A stretch of 64,000 nucleotides of DNA from Mesorhizobium sp. B2-3-4. Its GTDB lineage: Bacteria > Pseudomonadota > Alphaproteobacteria > Rhizobiales > Rhizobiaceae. The position numbers and the translations under genes were made by a program. The notes beneath the pieces are model-generated. The model was not told where the DNA came from. It saw only the letters and a list, made by a program, of their open reading frames with translations, and did no database searches. The DNA is taken from contig NZ_VFVY01000001.1 in assembly GCF_006442315.1 (NCBI RefSeq), positions 124,001 through 188,000 on the forward strand, read 5' to 3'. Shown one piece after another: positions 55,991 through 63,124 of this stretch (position 1 is the stretch's first letter; each line of letters starts with the position of its first letter).

Positions 55991-57296
55991 TGTTTTCCTC
56001 GCGATCGGGAGCAGGCGGAGCCAGTGCGGCCTTGTTTGGGTCGGGCGGCTGCATTTTGGCACCATAGCTCAGCGGAACGACTTGCTGCTGCACGCGAGGC
56101 TCATCGCCATGCGCCACCGAGGCGTAGCCTTCGGCGTTGCGGAACTCGTTGATCCCGATACCGGACTTGGTCGCGATGGCCCAACCTTCCATCCGCTCCT
56201 TGAAGTTGGAGCGCATCAGGGCCGAGGTGTCGAATTCAACATACTCGTCGGGCTGACCTTTGAGACCGAAAAGAAGGCCGAAGGCTTCTTCGATATGATT
56301 CAAACAGAACCCAAGCCCGGATGATTTCCACGACGACATCAGAGCCTCGGTGGACGCAAATGGCGTATCTCCTATGCCCAGAACAGCCAGCGGCATGCGG
56401 AATGCCAAAGCAATGCTTTGATCCGTGATCTTCAGCATGTTGGCTATTTCCGCATCTGCTGCGGAAATAGAAACAGGCTTGGCTTTCAAGCCCCAAGACA
56501 GGATGGGCGTACCCCCGGCATTGTCGCCCTGCGTCTGCTCGTTCCACCGGTCACGAAGGTCTTTTACCTGTTGCGGCGTCAGCTTCTCGTCGGTCTCCAA
56601 CATGAAGCTGGGCCGCGCCTGGTTCACGTAGAACGCCACCTGCTGGTTGAGCGCTGCTCCCGCCATGGCGCGCTCCAGAACGGTGGCAAGGATCGGGCTC
56701 TCACCCTTCAGCGGATGACGTGGCGTGTGAAGGCGAATGTGCATGACATCACGCGCCGGGATCGGATCGGACAGGTCGAAACGCTGCTCAACGATTTCAT
56801 TTCCGGCCAGGCTGTAGAAGATTGATCCGTCGTTCGCGAGCAAGGGGCGGCCGTCGCGCATCATATGCAACTCGCCCGGCTCACCACGGTTGTTTCGGAT
56901 AGCCACGGCAAACGCCTCGCCTTTGTCGTAGAGGCGCCTGGTCAGATTCAACAACAGGTCCGAGATCGATTGATAGTCGTTCGGCTTGCGCAGGATACGC
57001 GTCAGCGCCGAAGTGACAACACGCTCGCGCCCGCCGTTGGCGAGCGTCACCCAATGATCTCCAGGACACATGGCCACTGTCTGCGCATAGGCCGAGATAC
57101 ATGCCTCGACCATTGCTGAACTCTGGCCGTATGGGTTGAGCGAATAACCCATCTGCCACCAGTTTAAAAACCGTCCGGCGGACGCCGAAAGCCAACCATT
57201 CGACAGCGCGTAGGGGCCCGGACGGTACTCGCCCTCCTTGGCTACCCGTGCCTGCGGAATAAACGCCCGAGAGAGCAGCGTCAGTGCATTAGCCAT
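55917..57296 (-). CDS. HK97-family portal protein
   Basis: A 459-residue portal subunit. Typical elements are NPYGQSSAMVEACISAYAQTVA, LMRDGRPLL-type wing region HMMRDGRPLLANDG, HIRLHTPRHPLKGESPI, and FRMPLAVLGIGDTPFASTEAL (the conserved P..LLG... stem segment). It forms the dodecameric ring for DNA passage. The first eight bases overlap the stop of the small membrane protein upstream. Confidence 0.92.
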   Translation of the reverse strand: MANALTLLSRAFIPQARVAKEGEYRPGPYALSNGWLSASAGRFLNWWQMGYSLNPYGQSSAMVEACISAYAQTVAMCPGDHWVTLANGGRERVVTSALTRILRKPNDYQSISDLLLNLTRRLYDKGEAFAVAIRNNRGEPGELHMMRDGRPLLANDGSIFYSLAGNEIVEQRFDLSDPIPARDVMHIRLHTPRHPLKGESPILATVLERAMAGAALNQQVAFYVNQARPSFMLETDEKLTPQQVKDLRDRWNEQTQGDNAGGTPILSWGLKAKPVSISAADAEIANMLKITDQSIALAFRMPLAVLGIGDTPFASTEALMSSWKSSGLGFCLNHIEEAFGLLFGLKGQPDEYVEFDTSALMRSNFKERMEGWAIATKSGIGINEFRNAEGYASVAHGDEPRVQQQVVPLSYGAKMQPPDPNKAALAPPAPDREENNEEAGRTYDDHIRDIDARIAALLH

Positions 57297-57456
57297 TTGG
57301 CTTCAGCCCCATGCGGAGAAAGACGCCTGCTCCGAAAAGGAGAAGGCCGATCAGGATGAAAGCCCAAGCCATGCCCGCGAGCATCTGCACACCGGCGACC
57401 AGAAAGGCGGCGCTGGCGAGAAACAACAATGCAACAATGGCTAACGCTACGCTCAT
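57289..57456 (-). CDS. 55-residue two-helix membrane protein
   Basis: A short gene between the capsid-side genes and portal. The translation is MSVALAIVALLFLASAAFLV, then a turn, then a second helix FILIGLLLFGAGVFL, ending RMGLKPNG. Its stop overlaps the portal start by eight bases (ATGGCTAA), indicating coupled translation. Function unknown; a membrane protein in the packaging-head module is unusual. Confidence 0.62.
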   Translation of the reverse strand: MSVALAIVALLFLASAAFLVAGVQMLAGMAWAFILIGLLLFGAGVFLRMGLKPNG

Positions 57457-57458
57457 GT

Positions 57459-57692
57459 TCAGCGCGTCTTATAGGTAGCGTTGTCACCTTCGGACTTGGC
57501 TTCGCGACCATGAAAACTCCCATCCTTGATGGCGTCGAGATCCGCCTGGGTCGGGTAAGGTGTGTCTGGGTTCGCGGCCTTTGCCTTCGACTTCGGAGAC
57601 GGTTCAGAAGCGGTCTCTTTTGCATGCGCAAGGCCGCTATCGGCTCCAATTTGGGAAGGAAATGCCTTTTCGGATTTAACGGGGTGCTTCAT
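57459..57692 (-). CDS. Small charged phage protein
   Basis: A 77-residue protein (MKHPVKSEKAFPSQIGADSG onward), hydrophilic, with a Ser/Lys/Pro-rich middle and TQADLDAIKDGSFHG near the end. AGGAG lies seven bases before the chosen ATG; an ATG two codons upstream has the site too close. No family recognised. It starts the short gene pair between capsid and portal. Confidence 0.55.
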   Translation of the reverse strand: MKHPVKSEKAFPSQIGADSGLAHAKETASEPSPKSKAKAANPDTPYPTQADLDAIKDGSFHGREAKSEGDNATYKTR

Positions 57693-57755
57693 CGCCATTC
57701 TCCTTTGATGAAAAGGGGTGAGGCGATTCCGCCTCACCCAAGCTGCTCATAAAAC

Positions 57756-59687
57756 TCAGGGCGTGTAGGACCAGTCGGCCCCATCGATCCACTGGACCAT
57801 ACCCGCACGACGCATCGCCCAGGTCATGTCCATCAGCATGCGGAGCGCGATGCTGGCGGTCTGGAACATGGAGATGACGGGTGCAGCCACCACATTCGGG
57901 GCGCCGGCGGTGCTGATCTGCTGCGGTGACGTGTCTTCCGCGTGGAACACCGCCTCCTCGCTGACATCGAACACTGGCTGATCGTCGGCCGACGTGGCAA
58001 AGTCAGCCGCGTCGATCATGATCAGACGGCCCGCCGGCACATTTACAGACGAAATCGGGGTGATGCCTGATTCCGTCAGGATTTGGCGCATTGAACCGAG
58101 CACCTTGTCCGGGCCGGGCGTGAACGCCAGCTTGCGGGCTTCGCGCTTGTTCATCAGCAGCACGAGCTGTCGACCGGCTTTTGCGGCATCAAACGGAGCC
58201 GCCAAAGTGTCGATGTCCTGCATGATCGCGGCCCATCCGCCGTCCGTGGAAGCCGTCAGCGCCGCAACACCGTTGAGAAGGCCGGCTGGGCGCGTGGTCG
58301 ACCCTGCGTTTGCGTCCGTCAGCAGCGTGTCGACCGTTTCCGCCGTATCGTTGCGGATTTCCTGACGAAGCAGGTTTTCGATCTGCGGCGTAGAATAGGC
58401 GCCCATTTCCTTGGTGAAGTAGGAAATGACGCCCATCTTGTGCGGCGTAAGCGTCGTCGAGGTCAGACCGAACCGGCGAACCGGAATCGGCGACCCTTCG
58501 CCGACAAAGGAGCCGCTGATCGATGGCGTCGCCGCCCGCGACGGGATCTTGACCGCGCCGCGGCCAGGACCGAATTGCAGGTTGGCGCCGAGCGCGGCGA
58601 GACGCGGATAGAATGAGATGTCGCGCAGCGTCTCCAGGAAGGCGATGGTTTCCGTCTCGATCAACTCGGATGCCCAGCCGCTGACCGTGGTCTTGGCAGG
58701 ATCCACAGCCGCACGCACGAAGACGTTGGTGGCCTCATGGTCTCGGTAACGCTCCTCGAGGACGGTCAGCGTGTCGCGATTCGTCAGCTTTGCCAGGGCG
58801 GTACAGACCGCCGCGCGGATCACGAGATCGCCGGGCTTGGGCTCGCGCTCCCTGATGCCGAGCGGACGGCGATTTGCTGGCTTGGGAAGCGGGTCGCCTT
58901 CGCCGCGCTGACCGGCGGTGGCGCCAAGAGCGCGCTCGGCATCCTTGAGGGAAGTCAGGCGGGCTTGGCGACCTTCCATCTCTTCCTTCAAGGCTTCGGC
59001 CTGCTCAAGGTCGTAGTCATCCTGGCCGACGTGATCCTGATAGGCATCACGGGCTGTATTGTAGGCGGTCTGCGCATCGGTAATGCGCTGTGCAAGATTG
59101 GACATGTTTTTTGCTTTCGGTAGCGGATGAAGGCCCCCACGGGTGCGCTCCCTGTCCGCAGTCGGAGGTTCGGCATGCTCGCCATTGGGCACTCTCCTGG
59201 GCGTCGTATCGGCATGCTCGCCAAACGCCAGGGAAAGTGTTTCTTCGGAAATGTTGAGTTCGCGCGCTTTTGCGAGCGCATTAGTGTTGGAGCCGACAGA
59301 GACCAGCGAGGCTTCGATCAGCTCCTGCTTCTCAAAGTCAAAGTCGCTTTTCCCGGGCACGCCATATTCCAGGACGTTAAATCCTGCCGAAACCGCCCGA
59401 AGGATACCCTGCTCGACCAGCTTGCGCAGTTCGTCAATGCGAGCGCTCGTTCCTTCGGCGGCTATGACGAGCCGCCCGACAAGCTTGTCCGCCTCCATCC
59501 TCAGGTTTTCCCAGCGCCCGATTGGAAAGCCACCGGAGTGGCCAAACAATGCGATCGGGTTCCGGTTGAAGGATGCTAGGACCCAACCCTTTGGGTTGAT
59601 CCGAGTGCCATGGCGATCGAGGCTGCCATCAGAGATGACAAAGTCCATGCCTTCGCCGGCCGAAGCCGTCGTGCGGTACGTAGTCAT
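57756..59687 (-). CDS. Fused prohead protease and HK97-type major capsid protein
   Basis: A 643-residue fusion. Residues 1-165 are a U35-like protease with the His in IALFGHSGGFPIG and the Ser in LRAVSAGFNVLEYG. A linker (about 165-200) precedes a helical scaffold-like delta region (LAQRITDAQTAYNTARDAYQ) and then the HK97-fold capsid with E-loop/P-domain sequence up to GADWSYTP. In HK97 these are separate genes. An internal ATG before SNLAQRIT could give a free capsid chain. I use the ATG with GGAG eight bases upstream; a GTG three codons earlier is possible. Confidence 0.87.
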   Translation of the reverse strand: MTTYRTTASAGEGMDFVISDGSLDRHGTRINPKGWVLASFNRNPIALFGHSGGFPIGRWENLRMEADKLVGRLVIAAEGTSARIDELRKLVEQGILRAVSAGFNVLEYGVPGKSDFDFEKQELIEASLVSVGSNTNALAKARELNISEETLSLAFGEHADTTPRRVPNGEHAEPPTADRERTRGGLHPLPKAKNMSNLAQRITDAQTAYNTARDAYQDHVGQDDYDLEQAEALKEEMEGRQARLTSLKDAERALGATAGQRGEGDPLPKPANRRPLGIREREPKPGDLVIRAAVCTALAKLTNRDTLTVLEERYRDHEATNVFVRAAVDPAKTTVSGWASELIETETIAFLETLRDISFYPRLAALGANLQFGPGRGAVKIPSRAATPSISGSFVGEGSPIPVRRFGLTSTTLTPHKMGVISYFTKEMGAYSTPQIENLLRQEIRNDTAETVDTLLTDANAGSTTRPAGLLNGVAALTASTDGGWAAIMQDIDTLAAPFDAAKAGRQLVLLMNKREARKLAFTPGPDKVLGSMRQILTESGITPISSVNVPAGRLIMIDAADFATSADDQPVFDVSEEAVFHAEDTSPQQISTAGAPNVVAAPVISMFQTASIALRMLMDMTWAMRRAGMVQWIDGADWSYTP

Positions 59688-59709
59688 TTTGAGCACTCCG
59701 GTTGAAGGG

Positions 59710-61449
59710 TCAGGCGACCATAGCGGCGACGTCGAGCACAGCTTTCGCCTGCGGGTTCGTAAGCATTACGCTGCTGGCATCGAGCAGCGACATCGCGGGG
59801 TCGATCTTGGCGTCGCCGGCGTTCTGTTTCGTTGCTCGGATCGCGGTTGCCGTAGGCTCGATCTTTATGTTGCCGACGCACCAATCCATCATCGGGCTGG
59901 GGCAATGCTTCAGCGTTCCGTTGGCCAGTTTGCGCTCCGTCGTCTTGAGCGCGTTCATCAGCTTGTAGCCCTGGCCGACGCCGACGATCTGGCCGCTTTC
60001 GACAGTGACCCCGATCAATGCAAGCGCGTCGACCAACTCGCCGTAAGGACCCTCGACGTCGAGCGCGACGGCCGCCAGAAGCCCGGCCTGGTTGATCCGG
60101 TCGACCAGCTTGAGAAAGCCAGCGACATCCTTCGGCAGAAACAGTTCGTTGACACGATTGAGCAGTGTGACGGCGCCGGCGACGTCCTCGAATTCGTCAT
60201 CTATGATCTCGAGGTCACCGGCCTTCTCGAAATCCTCCAGGCGAGACGCAATCGTCTGGCGCCGCTTCAGCACGCCCTGATGGCACCAGGCGTGCGACCA
60301 ACTGAGCCATGTCCTTGCACCGATCTCTCGGCCAAGCACTGTCGCGCCGAAAAGATCGTCCAGCCCGCCGCCATCCGCGCCAACGACGATCACCTCGGAC
60401 CGCGCCAATATGCCGTCTAAGTTCAGGCCGGGTTCCTCCGCATCGCTCCAGAATTCAGCGCCAGGCCAGCCGTCGGTCTTCATGCCGACGCCCATCTCGA
60501 TGTTGAGATATTGCGAGGCCCAGACGCGGATGGCCTGGTCGCCCTTTTCCTTCTCCGAATTCCAGTCCGGAACGAGCGTGGCAAGGTGAACCGAGCGGCC
60601 AAGGTTCGGCATCACCATTGGCCAGTTGGCTGTGTCTTTCCACGCCGCGGGCTCTTTGGCTATGTCGTCGGGAAACTCGAACATCACCGACAGAGTGGGC
60701 CGAGCGTTCTTGCCGCGGAACGCGCCATCGCGATGTCGGCGGGCGTTGTGCAACTCATCCCTGAACGCGCCGGCGGGAATATCGTCGCTCTGTGTCGTGG
60801 TGATAAGGAACTTGCCCTCTGGCGTCTTGTCGATGCCGCCGCGAATCTGACGGATGACCTTGGCCGCATAGTGTGTCTTGCCGAGCAGGTGCACCTCGTC
60901 TAGATGCGCGAAAATCAGAATGCCGCCGGTCAGGATCTTGAGATCGAAGGTTTTCACCTTCATCTCCGACTGGTTGACCAGATCCTCGATCGTCTTCAGG
61001 TGGTCGCGCGGTCGGAAGCGACGCTTCAGGTCAGGCGATTCCTCGATCATGCCGACCGCCTGCTCATAAGCGCGATCAGAAATTGCCTGGGTCGGGCCGA
61101 TGAACAGCGCCTCGGCTCGAGGACGGCGGTTCATCAGCATAACGGTCAACGCCATGCCGGCGCCGTATGACGTCTTGGAAGAACCCTTCGGCGCCAGGAC
61201 GAAAATATCCCGAATGAAGTTTTGCTGCGAGACCGGGTCCCATGATCCGAACGATGTCGACACTATATCCCGGAACCACTGTCCTGTTGCGTCACCGAGG
61301 CGCGGCTTGCCCGGCACGTCCGGAAGTCTCAACTCGTCGTAGAACGCGAGGCCCATATCTGCCTCTGACCGGATTAGCGGCACTTGCGGGATAAGCGAAC
61401 GCCCCTCGCGGATCCTGTCCTCCCAATCCGGGCAACTCAGGTCCCACAT
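59710..61449 (-). CDS. Terminase large subunit
   Basis: A 579-residue packaging motor. The ATPase part has Walker A-like LAPKGSSKTSYGAG near residue 87 and Walker B LIFAHLDEVHLLG near 185 followed by the coupling TTTQSDD. The C-terminal nuclease-like part has acidic residues in VVGADGGGLDDLFG and DDEFEDVAG. The order with the small subunit upstream and head genes downstream is canonical. Confidence 0.92.
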   Translation of the reverse strand: MWDLSCPDWEDRIREGRSLIPQVPLIRSEADMGLAFYDELRLPDVPGKPRLGDATGQWFRDIVSTSFGSWDPVSQQNFIRDIFVLAPKGSSKTSYGAGMALTVMLMNRRPRAEALFIGPTQAISDRAYEQAVGMIEESPDLKRRFRPRDHLKTIEDLVNQSEMKVKTFDLKILTGGILIFAHLDEVHLLGKTHYAAKVIRQIRGGIDKTPEGKFLITTTQSDDIPAGAFRDELHNARRHRDGAFRGKNARPTLSVMFEFPDDIAKEPAAWKDTANWPMVMPNLGRSVHLATLVPDWNSEKEKGDQAIRVWASQYLNIEMGVGMKTDGWPGAEFWSDAEEPGLNLDGILARSEVIVVGADGGGLDDLFGATVLGREIGARTWLSWSHAWCHQGVLKRRQTIASRLEDFEKAGDLEIIDDEFEDVAGAVTLLNRVNELFLPKDVAGFLKLVDRINQAGLLAAVALDVEGPYGELVDALALIGVTVESGQIVGVGQGYKLMNALKTTERKLANGTLKHCPSPMMDWCVGNIKIEPTATAIRATKQNAGDAKIDPAMSLLDASSVMLTNPQAKAVLDVAAMVA

Positions 61450-61456
61450 CGTGGCG

Positions 61457-61930
61457 TCAGTTAACCGGATCCTGCCGGCGGGCCATCAGGTCGCCGAGGC
61501 GGTTTCCGCGATCAGGTTGGTGAGCCGCAAGGGCAGCTTCTTCCTTCTTGCCGAGCTTGACGGCCTTCAGCTTCGCTGCCGGCCGTTCGGTCTGGCCGTA
61601 GAGCATGAGGTCGTTCTTCTCGACGAAGTCGCGGAATTCCTTTCCTGCGGCGACGTTGCCCGACATGAACAACTCCCAAAGCTTCGTCGCCATTGTCGCA
61701 TTGAGCCGGTCTCGTGCCACGTCACGAAACTTCAGCTCGGAAAAATAATGCTTCCGCAAAGTCGGGAGCGTGACGAAAAGTGCCGCGGCAATGCGGGCGT
61801 TGGACCAGCCCATTGCCACTAACATGCTGACCCGATTCCGATTTTGCTGACTGGCGATGTGCTGCGGCCGTCCGCGCTCACCCCAGTTCGCCGGCACCGG
61901 CTCGCCAAACAAGTCAAAAATCTCAGCCAT
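61457..61930 (-). CDS. Terminase small subunit (putative)
   Basis: A 157-residue protein (MAEIFDLFGEPVPANWGERG onward) with a helix-turn-helix-like segment, VAMGWSNARIAAALFVTLPTL (shown to 20: MGWSNARIAAALFVTLPTL), suited to DNA recognition of the packaging site. It ends seven bases before the large subunit gene. The start MAEIFDLF is preferred over one 15 codons upstream. Confidence 0.75.
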   Translation of the reverse strand: MAEIFDLFGEPVPANWGERGRPQHIASQQNRNRVSMLVAMGWSNARIAAALFVTLPTLRKHYFSELKFRDVARDRLNATMATKLWELFMSGNVAAGKEFRDFVEKNDLMLYGQTERPAAKLKAVKLGKKEEAALAAHQPDRGNRLGDLMARRQDPVN

Positions 61931-61981
61931 GGAAAAAAAACCTCTGAATGAGCCCCAAGCGGTTGGAGGCCCCATGCCGCC

Positions 61982-62341
61982 CTAGAGATTTGACCCGCCC
62001 CCCCTTGTTCGGAATGAGAGGCGTGCCGCTCTGGCCGCGACGGTCTTGCGGCTGTGGTGCGAGCCGCAGAGGCATTGCCCGTTGGCTGCGTCGAGAAGCG
62101 CGCCGCCATCGCGGCGCTCAACAATGTGGTCGGCGAACATGCGGTGCGTAGGTGCCGCTTTGGTGCAGCGGTGGCCATTGTCCATCGCTTCGCATCGGTA
62201 CCCGGCGCGACGATACACGGCGTTGCGCCATTGCCTGTACTCGGCCGATTGCAGTTCGGCGTCGGCGACCTTGGGCGCCACCTTCACGGCACGCGTGTCG
62301 ATTGAGCGAATGGCCGGCGCCATCGTCTTAATCCTCGCCAT
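61982..62341 (-). CDS. HNH endonuclease
   Basis: A 119-residue nuclease of the HNH type: YRCEAMDNGHRCTK supplies one cysteine pair, the core reads ADHIVERRDGG, then NGQCLCGSHHSRKT. Such proteins next to terminase genes assist in DNA packaging of HK97-like phages. I start at MARIKTMAPAIR; an ATG seven codons upstream is possible but would lie only three bases from a perfect hairpin. Confidence 0.82.
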   Translation of the reverse strand: MARIKTMAPAIRSIDTRAVKVAPKVADAELQSAEYRQWRNAVYRRAGYRCEAMDNGHRCTKAAPTHRMFADHIVERRDGGALLDAANGQCLCGSHHSRKTVAARAARLSFRTRGGGSNL

Positions 62342-62365
62342 GATACCCGGAATCTTTTCCATTGC

Positions 62366-62445
62366 GGCGAAGCTGGTTTGCTTCGCCTGGGTCCGTTCGG
62401 GGCTCGGCCGGTTCGGCTGCCACTCGGTTTTAGAAGCTTTCGCTT
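62366..62445 (-). promoter_or_regulatory. Two hairpins between nusG-like and HNH genes
   Basis: GGCGAAGC and GCTTCGCC (62366-62387) form a perfect 8-bp stem with a 6-base loop; GAAGC and GCTTC (62432-62445) form a 5-bp stem with a GAAA tetraloop on the transcribed strand. Both lie in the 135-bp gap before the packaging genes. They could be RNA signals for antitermination, a pause or terminator site, or part of the packaging site. Confidence 0.5.
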
Positions 62446-62476
62446 CAGGTCAACGGATCATCCTGGGACGGACTCG

Positions 62477-63124
62477 CTAATCCCTTTTGGTGATTTGCGC
62501 AAGAGAGAGCTCGACCGGGGTGAAGCGTCCGAATATCTCGACCAACACCACGGCGGACCGCTCTTCCATCACGCTCTCGATCACACCGGGGAACGACGCG
62601 AATGGGCCTTCCTCTATGAGCACCTCGGCACCCAGAGGGAACGCGGCTTCGACCACATCCTTGTCAGTGGACTTCTCGCTGAGTTTCTTGCGAAACTGCA
62701 ACAGGTTAGCCTCCGGAACTGGCACCGGACCTGAACGCCCGCCAAGCACGGAAAGCACACCTTCGACGGACAAGATGCCGGACCATGTCGCATCCTGATT
62801 CACCACTTTGACGAACAGATATCCGGGGAAAACGGGTACGGTGTAGACGACCTGACGCTTGGCGTGAGGCGCGCGGCGCAGCCGCTTTTCCATCGGTCGC
62901 CAGCATTCGATACCGACGCCGCCCAACGATTCTTCCACAACCTTTTCGCAGTTCGGCACCACACGAACGACAAACCAGCGCATCGCCGGCCCTGATTCGC
63001 CAGCAGCAGCAAGGAGAGCCTGCGCCTTCCGGCTCAGCCCTTGTTGCCGATCCGATTCGGCATAGCAGCGGTCGAGGTTGATCGGGTCCGCCTCACTCAG
63101 CCGCTTCACGTCCGCCCGCATCAT
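62477..63124 (-). CDS. Phage NusG-family transcription factor
   Basis: A 215-residue NusG/RfaH-type protein. After a 47-residue N-terminal extension, the NGN domain starts RWFVVRVVPNCE and includes VPVFPGYLFVKVV; the C-terminal KOW domain has PLGAEVLIEEGPFASFPGVI and VLVEIFGRFTPVELS. NGN binds the RNA polymerase clamp. Encoded immediately upstream of the late packaging operon, it may act as the antiterminator for late genes. GAGGG is five bases before the ATG. It overlaps the upstream gene by 32 bases. Confidence 0.85.
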   Translation of the reverse strand: MMRADVKRLSEADPINLDRCYAESDRQQGLSRKAQALLAAAGESGPAMRWFVVRVVPNCEKVVEESLGGVGIECWRPMEKRLRRAPHAKRQVVYTVPVFPGYLFVKVVNQDATWSGILSVEGVLSVLGGRSGPVPVPEANLLQFRKKLSEKSTDKDVVEAAFPLGAEVLIEEGPFASFPGVIESVMEERSAVVLVEIFGRFTPVELSLAQITKRD

